A stretch of DNA of 64,000 nucleotides from Blastococcus sp. CT_GayMR16 (GTDB lineage: Bacteria; Actinomycetota; Actinomycetes; Mycobacteriales; Geodermatophilaceae): the NCBI RefSeq assembly GCF_004570875.1, contig NZ_SPQK01000004.1:1-64000 (forward strand), read 5' to 3'. The translations under genes and the position numbers were made by a program. Below are positions 29,627 to 38,278 of this stretch, piece by piece (the first letter of the stretch is position 1; every line of letters begins with the position of its first letter). The notes beneath the pieces are model-generated. The model was not told where the DNA came from. It saw only the letters and a list, made by a program, of their open reading frames with translations, and made no database searches.

Positions 29627-31096
29627 ATGCCCGTACTCGCCATCGACGCAGGAACGACCGGGGTGACCGCGCTGGTCGTGGGCGAGCAGGGCGACGTCCT
29701 GTCCCGCGGCTACCGCGAGTTCGCGCAGCTGTTCCCCCGCCCCGGGTGGGTCGAGCACGAGCCCGACGACATCTGGACGGCGACGGTCGCCGCGTGCCGC
29801 GAGGCGATGGCGGGTGCCGACGAGCGCCCGACCTGCATCGGCATCACCGACCAGCGCGAGACCGCGGTCGTGTGGGACCGGCGCACGCTGCACTCGCCCC
29901 GCCCGGCCATCGTCTGGCAGGACCGGCGCACCACCGCCATCTGCGACCGGCTCCGGCCCGACGAGGAGCGTGTCTCCGAGCTCACGGGTCTCCGGCTGGA
30001 CCCGTACTTCACCGGCACCAAATACGCCTGGCTGGCCGAGCACGAGCCGCAGCTGTGGGCCGGTGTACGGGACGGCTCGCTGGCGCTCGGGACGGTCGAC
30101 TCCTACGTGATCGCCCGCCTCACCGGCGGCGCCGCGCACGTCACCGACCCGAGCAACGCCAGCCGGACGCTGCTCTACGACATCGGCAAGGGCGCCTGGT
30201 CCGACGAGTTGTGCGACCTGTTCGACGTCCCGGCGTCCGCGCTGCCAGAGGTCGTGCCGAGCTCCGGCGTCGTCGGAACCACCGACCCCGACGCCTTCCT
30301 GGGGCTCTCGCTGCCGATCGCCGGGATCGCCGGCGACCAGCAGGCGGCCCTGTTCGGGCAGGCCTGCTACTCCCCCGGGATGAGCAAGTGCACCTACGGC
30401 ACGGGCTCCTTCGTGCTCACGAACACCGGCTCCACACCGGTGCGCTCCGACGCCGGGCTGCTGACGACCGTCGCGTGGGATCTCGGCGCCGGCCTGGTCT
30501 ACGCCCTCGAAGGCGCGATCTTCGTGACCGGCGCTGCCGTGCAGTGGCTGCGCGACGGCCTGGGGCTGATCGACTCCGCCGCCGAGATCGAGGGACTGGC
30601 CCGCACCGTCCCCGACTCCGGCGACGTCGTCTTCGTGCCCGCGCTCACCGGCATGGGCGCCCCGCACTGGGACCCGCACGCCCGCGGCGCGATCGTCGGA
30701 ATCACCCGCGGCACCACGCGCGCCCACCTCGCGCGGGCAACCCTGGAGGCGATCGCCTTCGAGGTCCGCGACGTGGTCGACGTGATGGTCACCGAGGCCG
30801 GGCTCGAGGTGCCGGAGCTGTCGGCCGACGGCGGGGCCAGCGCGAACGACCTGCTCCTGCAGCTGCAGGCCGATCAGCTCGGCGTCCCGGTCCGCCGTCC
30901 GAAGGTCACCGAGACGACCGCCCTCGGGGCGGCGTTCCTGGCCGGACTGGGTACCGGGGTGTGGGGCAGCACCGACGAGCTGGCGCAGACCTGGGCCCTG
31001 GACCGCCGGTTCGAGCCCGAAGAGGGACGACGGGACGACGGCCGGCACGACCGCTGGCGCGACGCCCTCCCCCGCGCCGGGAAGTGGACCTCCTGA
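29627..31096 (+). CDS. glpK: Glycerol kinase
   Basis: The 489-residue FGGY kinase phosphorylates glycerol to glycerol-3-phosphate. It shows LAIDAGTTGVTALVV, CIGITDQRETAVVWDR, IVWQDRRTT (substrate loop), GIAGDQQAALFGQACY, KCTYGTGSFVLTNTG and LSADGGASANDLLLQLQAD. The family usually reads GDQQAALFGQ exactly as here. Length is usual. No glycerol facilitator or GlpD lies beside it; the phospholipid acyltransferase PlsC is about 5 kb away. The 3' end overlaps the acetyltransferase gene by 13 bp. Confidence 0.93.
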   Translation: MPVLAIDAGTTGVTALVVGEQGDVLSRGYREFAQLFPRPGWVEHEPDDIWTATVAACREAMAGADERPTCIGITDQRETAVVWDRRTLHSPRPAIVWQDRRTTAICDRLRPDEERVSELTGLRLDPYFTGTKYAWLAEHEPQLWAGVRDGSLALGTVDSYVIARLTGGAAHVTDPSNASRTLLYDIGKGAWSDELCDLFDVPASALPEVVPSSGVVGTTDPDAFLGLSLPIAGIAGDQQAALFGQACYSPGMSKCTYGTGSFVLTNTGSTPVRSDAGLLTTVAWDLGAGLVYALEGAIFVTGAAVQWLRDGLGLIDSAAEIEGLARTVPDSGDVVFVPALTGMGAPHWDPHARGAIVGITRGTTRAHLARATLEAIAFEVRDVVDVMVTEAGLEVPELSADGGASANDLLLQLQADQLGVPVRRPKVTETTALGAAFLAGLGTGVWGSTDELAQTWALDRRFEPEEGRRDDGRHDRWRDALPRAGKWTS

Positions 31097-31602
31097 CCCC
31101 GCCGGTGCTCACCGGCCGACTCGTCCTGCCGGTGGTCACCGCCGCACACGTCGCCGCGGTCACGTCGGGACGGCGGCTGCCCGCATGGGCGCCGGACTTC
31201 CCGTCCGAGGGCGACCGCGTGATCGCCGGGATGCTCGACCGCGAAGGGGTGCCGGCCGGCGCGGACGCGCACTTCGGCCAGCGACTGGTGGTCGAGCGCG
31301 AGACAGGGCTCACCGTGGGCGGGGTCGGGCTGTTCGGTCCGCCGAAGGACGGGCGGGTCGAGCTCGGCTACGGGATCGTCGAGTCGCGCCGCGGCCGCGG
31401 GTACGCGACGGAGGCGGCGCGCGCGATGGTCGAGCTGGCCCTCGGTCTTCCGGGGGTCACGGAGGTCGTCGCGGGCGTCGACCCCACCAACGGCGCATCC
31501 GTCCGCGTGCTGGAGAAGGCCGGGCTGACCTTCCGTTCGGACGACGGCGACGAGTCGCGTTACTCGATCGTCAGCGGTCGTCGTTCTCCGTCAGCGGGAT
31601 GA
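31084..31602 (+). CDS. GNAT-family N-acetyltransferase (RimJ/RimL type)
   Basis: The 172-residue protein begins VDLLTPPVLTGRLVLPVVT, the usual opening of RimJ-like acetyltransferases, and has the acetyl-CoA motif ELGYGIVESRRGRGYATEAARAMVE followed by GVDPTNGASVRVLEKAGL. The substrate is unknown. The GTG at 31084 overlaps glpK; a GTG at 31105 is an alternative that would not overlap. Confidence 0.82.
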   Translation: MDLLTPPVLTGRLVLPVVTAAHVAAVTSGRRLPAWAPDFPSEGDRVIAGMLDREGVPAGADAHFGQRLVVERETGLTVGGVGLFGPPKDGRVELGYGIVESRRGRGYATEAARAMVELALGLPGVTEVVAGVDPTNGASVRVLEKAGLTFRSDDGDESRYSIVSGRRSPSAG

Positions 31603-31641
31603 CCCAGGGACGCCGTTCGGCGATCAGGCCGTCGCAGGCCC

Positions 31642-32547
31642 TTACGCGGCGGGTGAGTTCTTCGCCTGGGCTCCGATCGAGTTCTTCCCGAACTCCTGCC
31701 CGTTCAACGCGGCGATGTCGCGCTCCAGCTGCGGGACCCGCTTCGCCGACACCGCCATCGCGACCTTCTCCGCGAGCACGCCGGTCACCATCTGCCGCAG
31801 CGCCGAGACCACCGCGACCGAGCCGGGCACGAACACCCGCCGGCGCCGGGTCTCCAAGTTCTCCGCCAGCGCCTGGGCGCAGACCTCGACGGACGTGAAG
31901 GCGCCCAGCGGGCCGGGGAGCTGCTTGCGGGTGGCCTTGAACGTGGGCAGCGCCTCCTCGGTGTCGCGCACGAGGTCGGTGTCGATCCAGGTCGGGTGGG
32001 CGCTGGCGACGGTCACCCCGCGGTGGGCGACCTCCAGCCGCAGCGCGTCGCCGAACCGCTCGAGACCCGCCTTGGCCGCGCAGTAGGCGCTCATGCCGGG
32101 GAGCACCGTGAAGGCCGCCGCCGAGCTGATCAGCAGGATGTGGCCCTTGCGCTTCGCGATCTCGGGGAGCGCCGCGTGCGCGGTGAGCATCGACCCGATC
32201 AGGTTGACCTCGATGGTGCGGGCCAGCGAGTGCGCCGATGCGGTGTAGACCGTCGTCAGCGGCGCGATGCCGGCATTGGCGACGGCGATGTCGAGGCCGC
32301 CGAACGTCTCGACCGTCCGCTGCACCGCGGCCTTCAGCGCCTCGGGGTCGGTGACGTCGGCCTCGACCCACAGGTGCTCCGGCCCGAGCTCGTCGGCGAC
32401 CGCGGCCAGCCGCTCCGGCTCCAGCCCGACGAGAGCCACGCGCGCGCCCCGTGCGGCCGCCTTGCGGGCCAGCGCGGCACCGATGCCGCGGGCGGCCCCG
32501 GTGATCAGCACCGACTTTCCGACCAGGGAGGTACGGGAACGCGCCAT
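31642..32547 (-). CDS. Short-chain dehydrogenase/reductase
   Basis: This 301-residue classical SDR has the cofactor motif LITGAARGIGAALAR, NAGIAP and the catalytic SSAAAFTVLPGMSAYCAAKAG (Ser, Tyr, Lys). The C-terminal part (RRRRVFVPGSVAVVSALRQM) resembles the SadH/Rv3085-like dehydrogenases that accompany MymA-type monooxygenases. It is divergent from such a monooxygenase and shares its operator region. ATG 32547 has GAGGAGC upstream. Confidence 0.88.
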   Translation of the reverse strand: MARSRTSLVGKSVLITGAARGIGAALARKAAARGARVALVGLEPERLAAVADELGPEHLWVEADVTDPEALKAAVQRTVETFGGLDIAVANAGIAPLTTVYTASAHSLARTIEVNLIGSMLTAHAALPEIAKRKGHILLISSAAAFTVLPGMSAYCAAKAGLERFGDALRLEVAHRGVTVASAHPTWIDTDLVRDTEEALPTFKATRKQLPGPLGAFTSVEVCAQALAENLETRRRRVFVPGSVAVVSALRQMVTGVLAEKVAMAVSAKRVPQLERDIAALNGQEFGKNSIGAQAKNSPAA

Positions 32548-32573
32548 CGATTGCTCCTCGGGGTCGAGCGCTC

Positions 32574-32626
32574 GAATTGAGCACTGCTCGCAGGCCGTTG
32601 TAGCTTGTTGAGCGTTGCTCAGCAAG
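32574..32626. promoter_or_regulatory. Operator-like palindromes between SDR and monooxygenase genes
   Basis: At 32604-32626 the arms CTTGTTGAGC and GCTCAGCAAG (9 of 10 pairs) flank a 3-bp centre. At about 32576-32590 a second site repeats the core TTGAGC-n3-GCTC. This size and spacing are typical of TetR-family operators, and a TetR gene ends the monooxygenase operon (35161-35745). The sites are seen directly; the regulator assignment is inference. Further upstream GAGCGCTC forms another small palindrome. Confidence 0.65.
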
Positions 32627-32639
32627 CCGGAGGAGTCCA

Positions 32640-34187
32640 GTGACCAGCACGCTCGAGACCCAGCCCGCCGCCGCGCCCGGGCCGGCCGCCGCCGCCGTCC
32701 GTGAGGTCCGCGTCGCGATCATCGGGTCCGGCTTCGCCGGCCTCGGCATGGCCATCGCACTCCGGCGGCGGGGCGAGCACGACTTCGTCGTCCTCGAGCG
32801 GGCTGACGACGTCGGCGGCACCTGGCGGGACAACACCTATCCCGGCGCGGCCTGCGACGTGCAGTCCAACCTGTACTCGTTCTCCTTCGCCCCGAACCCG
32901 GACTGGCCGCGCTCCTACTCCGAGCAGCCGGAGATCCAGGCCTACCTGCAGGCGACCGCCGACCGCTTCGGCGTCCGCGAGCACTGCGTCTTCGGCGCCG
33001 ACGTCACCTCGGCCCGGTGGGACGACGCGTCCCGGCGCTGGCAGGTCCGGACGACGGCCGGCGAGTTCCGCGCCCAGGTGCTCGTCTCCGCCGCGGGTGC
33101 GCTGGCCGACCCGACCTATCCCGACATCCCGGGTCTCGACGGCTTTGCCGGCACGGTCATGCACTCCGCCCGCTGGGACGACTCGCACGACCTCACCAGC
33201 GAGAAGGTCGCCGTGATCGGCACCGGCGCCTCGGCCATCCAGGTGGTGCCGGCCATCCAGCCGATCGTCGACAGCGTCGCGGTCTACCAGCGGACGCCGG
33301 CCTGGGTGGTCCCCCGCACCGACCACCCCGTGAAGCCGCTGATGCGCACGCTCTACCGGTTCGTCCCGGGGCTGCAGCGCGCCGTCCGTTCCGCGTTGTA
33401 CCTCTTCCGCGAGTTCCTCGTCATCGGCATGGCCAAGCAGCGCCGCTTCCTCAAGCCGGTGGCCAAGCTGGCCCGCACCCACCTGCACCGCCAGGTCCGC
33501 GACCCCAAGCTGCGCGCGGCGCTGACCCCGGACTACACGATCGGCTGCAAGCGTATCTTGATCAGCAACGACTACTTCCCCGCCGTCGCGGCACCCAACG
33601 CCGAACTGGTCACGGCCGGGATCGCCGAGGTGCGCGAGCACTCGATCGTCGACCGGGACGGCATCGAGCGCCCGACCGACACGATCGTGCTGGCCACCGG
33701 CTTCCACGTCACCGACCTGCCGATCGCCGAGAAGATCTGCGGTCGCGGCGGGACGTCGCTCGCCGAGGTGTGGTCCGACGGCATGGTGAGCAACCGGAGC
33801 AGCACCGTGGCCGGCTTCCCCAACCTGTTCCTGCTGGTCGGGCCCAATGTCGGCGTCGGCCACACGTCGATGGTCTACATGATCGAGTCGCAGGTCGCCT
33901 ACGTCGACGACGCCCTGCAGACCATGGACGCCGAAGGCCTCGAGGTGCTGGAGACGACGGAGCAGGCGCAGCAGGCCTACCGCGACCTGATCGCCGAGAA
34001 GTCGAAGGGCACCGTGTGGCTCGCCGGGGGCTGCGCCAGCTGGTACCTCGACAAGCACGGGCACAACACCACGCTCTGGCCCGATTTCACGTTCCGGTTC
34101 CGCAGACTCACCCGCACGCTCGACCGGGAGAACTACGTCGGCACCCCCGCCGCCGCGCCGGCCGGCACCCCGGAGGTGGCCGCGTGA
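32640..34187 (+). CDS. Flavin monooxygenase, type I Baeyer-Villiger type
   Basis: The 515-residue FAD/NADPH protein has VAIIGSGFAGLGMAIALRRRG (FAD fold), DDVGGTWRDNTYPGAACDV, the Baeyer-Villiger fingerprint FAGTVMHSARWD (FxGxxxHxxxW[PD]), the NADPH fold VAVIGTGASAIQVVPAI and ATGFHV. It inserts oxygen into a ketone or oxidises a soft heteroatom; MymA (Rv3083) of mycobacteria is similar. The GTG at 32640 has GGAGGAG upstream. Coupled by GTGA overlap to a hydrolase, it could produce an ester that the hydrolase then cleaves. Confidence 0.88.
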   Translation: MTSTLETQPAAAPGPAAAAVREVRVAIIGSGFAGLGMAIALRRRGEHDFVVLERADDVGGTWRDNTYPGAACDVQSNLYSFSFAPNPDWPRSYSEQPEIQAYLQATADRFGVREHCVFGADVTSARWDDASRRWQVRTTAGEFRAQVLVSAAGALADPTYPDIPGLDGFAGTVMHSARWDDSHDLTSEKVAVIGTGASAIQVVPAIQPIVDSVAVYQRTPAWVVPRTDHPVKPLMRTLYRFVPGLQRAVRSALYLFREFLVIGMAKQRRFLKPVAKLARTHLHRQVRDPKLRAALTPDYTIGCKRILISNDYFPAVAAPNAELVTAGIAEVREHSIVDRDGIERPTDTIVLATGFHVTDLPIAEKICGRGGTSLAEVWSDGMVSNRSSTVAGFPNLFLLVGPNVGVGHTSMVYMIESQVAYVDDALQTMDAEGLEVLETTEQAQQAYRDLIAEKSKGTVWLAGGCASWYLDKHGHNTTLWPDFTFRFRRLTRTLDRENYVGTPAAAPAGTPEVAA

Positions 34188-35164
34188 CCGCCGCAGCGCC
34201 CACGACGGCGACCGCGTCGACGGTGTGGCGGCGCGTCGCCGCCGTCCGCACTCCCGACGGTGCCCAGCTGCACGCCACGGTCGACGGCTCCGACGACGCC
34301 CCGGTCACCCTCGTCCTGGCCCACGGCTGGACGCTGGCCCAGGCGGCCTGGGACGACGTCGCCGACCTGCTCGCTCCCCGCATCGCCGCCGGGGACCTCC
34401 GGCTCGTCCGGTACGACCAGCGAGGGCACGGGCGCTCCACCTGGGGCAGTGCTCCCGATGTAGCCCCCATCTCGATCGACCAGCTCGGACAGGACCTCGG
34501 CGAGGTGCTCGAGCAGCTGGCCCCCGACGGGCCGGTCGTGCTGGGCGGGCACTCCATGGGCGGCATGACGATCATGGCCCTGGCCGCCGCGCGCCCCGAG
34601 CTGTTCGGCGACCGGGTCCGCGGCGTGGCCCTCGTGTCGACGTCCGCCGGCGATCTGTCCTCGGACCCGCGCAGCGCCGCCGGGCGGATGGCCCGGCTGA
34701 AGCCCGGAATGCTGAACGCGCTCCTCGGGGGTGCCCGCGTCCTGGAGCGGCTGCGCCAGCTCCTGCCGCCCGATCACCCGCGGCACCAGAAGATGGTCCG
34801 CGGCCTGCTCTACGGCGCCGACGCCACCGACGAGATGGTCGCCACCGGGGCGCGGATCATGCACGCGTCGACCGTCCGCTCGTTCATCGCCTTCATGCCG
34901 GCCCTCGACGACCACGACAAGCGCGAGGAACTCACCGCCCTCACCCAGGTGCCGGTCGAGATCTTCGTCGGCGACAGCGACCAGCTCACGCCCGGGCGGC
35001 ACAGCCGACAGCTCGCGGAGGCCCTTCCCGACGCCCAGCTGCACGTGGTCGAGCGGACCGGGCACATGCTGACCCAGGAGCGCCCGCAGCTCGTCGTCGA
35101 CGCGATCGAGCGGCTGCTGACTGCGGCCACCGCCGAGCGGGCGGTGAGCAGGATGGGCCGGTGA
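34184..35164 (+). CDS. Alpha/beta-hydrolase of the monooxygenase operon
   Basis: The 326-residue hydrolase has LVLAHGWTLAQAAWDD (oxyanion loop), YDQRGHGRSTW, the nucleophile elbow GGHSMGGMTIMALA, the acidic residue in VGDSDQLTPG and the final His in RTGHMLTQERP, so the triad is complete. Its start and stop both overlap neighbours as GTGA (34184 and 35161). In the operon it would plausibly hydrolyse the ester formed by the Baeyer-Villiger enzyme; substrate unknown. Confidence 0.87.
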   Translation: MTAAAPTTATASTVWRRVAAVRTPDGAQLHATVDGSDDAPVTLVLAHGWTLAQAAWDDVADLLAPRIAAGDLRLVRYDQRGHGRSTWGSAPDVAPISIDQLGQDLGEVLEQLAPDGPVVLGGHSMGGMTIMALAAARPELFGDRVRGVALVSTSAGDLSSDPRSAAGRMARLKPGMLNALLGGARVLERLRQLLPPDHPRHQKMVRGLLYGADATDEMVATGARIMHASTVRSFIAFMPALDDHDKREELTALTQVPVEIFVGDSDQLTPGRHSRQLAEALPDAQLHVVERTGHMLTQERPQLVVDAIERLLTAATAERAVSRMGR

Positions 35165-35745
35165 CGGCCTCCCCCGCTCCTGAGCCGATCCGCCTGCGGC
35201 GTTCGGCCGGGGACCGGCGGGCACAGCTGGTGCAGATCGGCCTCGAGCTGCTGCCGACGACGCCGGTCCAGGAGCTCACGATCGACGAGGTTGCCCGGCG
35301 TGCCGGGATCAGCCGCAGCCTGCTGTTCCACTACTTCGCCACCAAGCGGGAGTACTACACCGCGGTCACCCGTGCGGCCGCCGACCTGCTGTGGGAGCAC
35401 CTGCTCCCCCGGCCCGGGACGCCGCGGGACGAGCTGGTCCCCGGGATGCTGGACCGCTACGTCGGCTGGGTCGAGACCTTCCGGGACACGCACCTCGCCT
35501 TCGTGCGCGGCGCGGCCGGCGGCGATCCGTGGGTGTCGGAGGTCTACGAGGAGACCCGCGCCCGACTGGTGGACGTCGCCCTGGAGGCCCTGGACCTCCC
35601 GGACGACGCCCGCCGTCGGCAGGTGGTGCTCGCCTGGTTCGCCTTCACCGAGGACCTGGTCGGGCAGTGGACCCGCGAGCCGACGATGTCGCGGGCCGAG
35701 CTGCTGACCCTGCTCCGCGACGTCCTGGACCGCCTCACCACGTAA
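35161..35745 (+). CDS. TetR-family transcriptional regulator
   Basis: The 194-residue protein has an N-terminal TetR helix-turn-helix, LTIDEVARRAGISRSLLFHYFATKREYYTAV, and a helical ligand domain. It is the last gene of the monooxygenase-hydrolase operon (GTGA overlap). It is the natural candidate to bind the palindromes at 32574-32626 and to control both the operon and the divergent SDR gene. A strong hairpin terminator starts in its stop codon. Confidence 0.9.
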   Translation: MTASPAPEPIRLRRSAGDRRAQLVQIGLELLPTTPVQELTIDEVARRAGISRSLLFHYFATKREYYTAVTRAAADLLWEHLLPRPGTPRDELVPGMLDRYVGWVETFRDTHLAFVRGAAGGDPWVSEVYEETRARLVDVALEALDLPDDARRRQVVLAWFAFTEDLVGQWTREPTMSRAELLTLLRDVLDRLTT

Positions 35746-35770
35746 GGAGCTCTCGGTACCGAGAGCTCCT
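35745..35770. terminator. Two-way hairpin terminator
   Basis: A perfect 26-bp palindrome with arms AGGAGCTCTCGGT and its exact complement starts in the last base of the tetR stop codon and ends 5 bp before the plsC stop. With no loop bases of its own, it would form a 10-11 bp stem with a small loop on both strands. No T-run follows. Confidence 0.75.
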
Positions 35771-35775
35771 CGGAT

Positions 35776-36537
35776 TCAGCCCGCGAGGGACGTCGGTGCG
35801 CGGTCGGCGGACTCCTCCGGCGGCGGCTGCAACTGGGCGACCACCTCGGGAGCGCTCGACCCGGTGGCGTCCATCGACTTCTTCACCGTTGCGCCGTAGA
35901 CGTCGACGTACTCCTGGCCCGACAGCGTCATGATCTCGTACATGATCTCGTCGGTGATGGAGCGCTCGACGAAGCGGTCACCCGACAGGCCCTCGTAGCG
36001 GGAGAAGTCCAGCGGCTTGCCGAAGCGCACCTCGACCCGGGGCATCTTCTTCCCGAACGGCAGCGGGCGGCTGGTGTAGATCATCGCGACGGGGATCACC
36101 GGGGCGCCGGTCTCCAGCGTCATGCGGGCGACGCCGGTCTTGCCGCGGAAGAGCCGGCCGTCCGGCGACCGGGTGCCCTCCGGGTAGATGCCGAGCACCT
36201 TGCCCTCCCGCAGGATGCGCAGACCGGTCAGGATCGCGTCCTCCGCGGCCGAGGCGCTGGACCGGTCGATCGGCACCTGCCCGGCGCCGGAGAAGAACGC
36301 CCGCTGGAGCCTGCCCTTGACCCCGGTGCCCGTGAAGTACTCGGCCTTGGCGAGGAAGGTCACCCGGCGCTTGAGCAACAGCGGCATGTGGATCCAGTCG
36401 GCGGCGGACAGGTGATTGCTCGCCAGGATCGCCGCGCCCGTCTCCGGCACGTGCTCCGTGCCGTCGGCGCGCGGACGGAAGACGGCGTGGACCACCGGGC
36501 CGATCGCGATGAACTTGAGGAACCAGTAGAACAACAC
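35776..36537 (-). CDS. plsC: 1-acyl-sn-glycerol-3-phosphate acyltransferase
   Basis: The 253-residue acyltransferase has the NHxxxxD motif in ASNHLSAADWIH, the glycerol-phosphate motif YPEGTRSPDGRLFRGKTG and the later VIPVAMIYTSRP. It acylates lysophosphatidic acid at the membrane in phospholipid synthesis. An N-terminal hydrophobic segment (VLFYWFLKFIAIGPVVHAVF) anchors it. The GTG at 36537 has GGGAGG upstream. The syntenic mycobacterial gene is Rv2182c. Confidence 0.9.
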   Translation of the reverse strand: MLFYWFLKFIAIGPVVHAVFRPRADGTEHVPETGAAILASNHLSAADWIHMPLLLKRRVTFLAKAEYFTGTGVKGRLQRAFFSGAGQVPIDRSSASAAEDAILTGLRILREGKVLGIYPEGTRSPDGRLFRGKTGVARMTLETGAPVIPVAMIYTSRPLPFGKKMPRVEVRFGKPLDFSRYEGLSGDRFVERSITDEIMYEIMTLSGQEYVDVYGATVKKSMDATGSSAPEVVAQLQPPPEESADRAPTSLAG

Positions 36538-36556
36538 GCCTCCCTCGTGAGCTGCC

Positions 36557-36586
36557 AGACTAAGGAGCCTGACCGCCGAATCACAA
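36557..36586 (-). promoter_or_regulatory. Sigma-70-type promoter of plsC
   Basis: Read on the minus strand, TTGTGA (36586-36581) is followed after 18 nt by TAGTCT (36562-36557), about 20 nt upstream of the plsC GTG. Both hexamers match the housekeeping consensus in four to five positions. Confidence 0.5.
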
Positions 36587-36664
36587 TCGGCTGCACCGAG
36601 TGAGCTACCCGCGCACCAGCCCCAGCCGGTCGGCACCGCCGCCGGAGGCCGAGGAGGACCCCCG

Positions 36665-37486
36665 TTGTCTGGACCGACCGTGCCCACCGACGTCATGCCC
36701 GGCGCCGAGCCGTTCGCCTTCCCCGGAGGCGACGGTCCCGACGGGCGCACCGGCGTGCTGCTGGTCCACGGGTTCACCGGCACCCCCATGAGCATGCGGC
36801 CGTGGGGTGAGCACCTCGCGGCCGAGGGCTTCGCCGTCAGCTGTCCGTTGCTGCCCGGCCACGGCACCCGGTGGCAGGACTGCAACACCAGCACCCACGA
36901 CCAGTGGACGACGGCCGTTAGCGTGGCCTACGACGCCCTCGCCGCCGAGTGCGACCGCGTCTTCGTCGCCGGCCTGTCGATGGGCGGCACGCTGGCCACC
37001 CGGCTGGCCCAGGTGCGGCCGGACGACGTCGCCGGGCTGATCCTGGTGAACCCGGCGCTGCTGACCCAGCGCCTGGACGCCAAGCTGCTGCCGATGATCG
37101 CCAAGCTCACGGGCAGCTGGGCCCCCATCGCCAGCGACATCAAGAAGCCCGGCATCACCGAGCTGGCCTATCCCAAGCTGCCGACCCGGGCGATGATGCA
37201 GCTCCGCACGCTGTGGGCCGCCACCCGCGGCGACCTCGCGAAGGTCACCGCCCCGGTGATCGTCTTCCACAGCGCCGAGGACCACGTCGTCGAGCCGATC
37301 AACAGCCAGGTGCTCCTGGACGGGATCTCCAGCACCGACACCACCGAGGTCGTCCTGCGGGACAGCTACCACGTGGCGACCCTGGACAACGACGCCCCGG
37401 CGATCTTCGAAGGCTCGGTCGACTGGATCCGAGCCCACGTCCCCTCGGTGCCCCCCGCGGAGAGTCCCGCGGCGGAGACCCGGTGA
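36665..37486 (+). CDS. Carboxylesterase/monoacylglycerol-lipase-like hydrolase
   Basis: This 273-residue alpha/beta-hydrolase has GVLLVHGFTGTPMSMRPWGE (oxyanion loop), CPLLPGHGTRWQD, the nucleophile elbow AGLSMGGTLATRLA, an acidic residue in HSAEDHVVEP and His in DSYHVATLDND: the Est30/YvaK pattern. The start is a TTG at 36665 with GAGGAGG 8 nt upstream; a GTG at 36680 lacks such a site. It is coupled by GTGA to the next gene and sits divergent from plsC, which hints at lipid turnover. Confidence 0.85.
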   Translation: MSGPTVPTDVMPGAEPFAFPGGDGPDGRTGVLLVHGFTGTPMSMRPWGEHLAAEGFAVSCPLLPGHGTRWQDCNTSTHDQWTTAVSVAYDALAAECDRVFVAGLSMGGTLATRLAQVRPDDVAGLILVNPALLTQRLDAKLLPMIAKLTGSWAPIASDIKKPGITELAYPKLPTRAMMQLRTLWAATRGDLAKVTAPVIVFHSAEDHVVEPINSQVLLDGISSTDTTEVVLRDSYHVATLDNDAPAIFEGSVDWIRAHVPSVPPAESPAAETR

Positions 37487-38202
37487 ACGCGCGCCGGGGG
37501 CGGCGGGACAACGGGCTGGACGCCCCGCTCTGGAGCCCGTTGCGCGACGTCGACCCCCGGATCGGCGAGCACCTGCTCGACCTGTTGCACGCCGTCGGCA
37601 TCGCCGCGTACCTGGAGCCCTCCGCGGACGTCGAGCCCTACACGCGGTCGGTGAGCCTGCCCAGCCCGCCGTCGGACCGGCTCTTCGTCGACCGTGCCCG
37701 GCGCGCCGAGGCCCGCACCGTCGTCGACGAGCACGTGCCGGCCGCCGCCGAGACCCCGGAGTCGACCGGACCGAAGGACGCGCGGACGGAGCCCGTCCGT
37801 GGGCCCGAGCGGGCCGTCGTCCGCCGGAACGTGGACGAGGAGGCCGAGTGGGCGGGCATCGTCGCCGCCTTCGAGGCCGAGCACGGCCGCAACACGGTCG
37901 CGGAGCCGCCGTCGGAGGCGCCGCCGCCGACCCCGCACGAGGTGCCGATCCTCGACCGCCCCGACGAGCACTACGAGCCCCCGCCACCCCCGCCGCTGCC
38001 GGCCCCCTCCCCCGCCTCGCTGTACGCCGTGCTGCTCGTGGCGCTCGGGGTGCTGCTCCTCGGCGCGCCCGGGGTGCTGCACCTGTCCGCCGACCTCGGC
38101 CTGGTCCTGGGCGTGGCCTCGATCGCCGGCGGCGCGGCGATGCTCGTGTCCCGGATGCGGGACAGGTCCGACGACGACGGCGACGACGGCGCGGTGGTGT
38201 AG
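37483..38202 (+). CDS. Proline-rich protein with C-terminal membrane hairpin, function unknown
   Basis: The 239-residue protein has an N-terminal region seen in actinobacterial hypotheticals (APLWSPLRDVDPRIGEHLLDLLHAVGIAAYLEPS), a charged and then proline-rich middle (PPPPPPLPAPSP), and two C-terminal hydrophobic helices (ASLYAVLLVALGVLLLGAP; LGLVLGVASIAGGAAMLV) with an acidic tail. The opening suggests a small folded domain before the linker. Coupled by GTGA to the hydrolase gene. I cannot assign a function. Confidence 0.75.
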   Translation: MNARRGRRDNGLDAPLWSPLRDVDPRIGEHLLDLLHAVGIAAYLEPSADVEPYTRSVSLPSPPSDRLFVDRARRAEARTVVDEHVPAAAETPESTGPKDARTEPVRGPERAVVRRNVDEEAEWAGIVAAFEAEHGRNTVAEPPSEAPPPTPHEVPILDRPDEHYEPPPPPPLPAPSPASLYAVLLVALGVLLLGAPGVLHLSADLGLVLGVASIAGGAAMLVSRMRDRSDDDGDDGAVV

Positions 38203-38278
38203 CCGCGCCGAGCCCCTCAGTCGCTCGTCGGGAGACCCTCCGGGCACCCACTGCTCACGACGGCTAGGTTCCGGACCT

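Noticed and set aside
35745-35770. The 26-bp palindrome after tetR as a TetR operator
   Set aside because: It lies between two converging gene ends with no promoter to control and does not resemble the TTGAGC-type sites, so a terminator is more likely.
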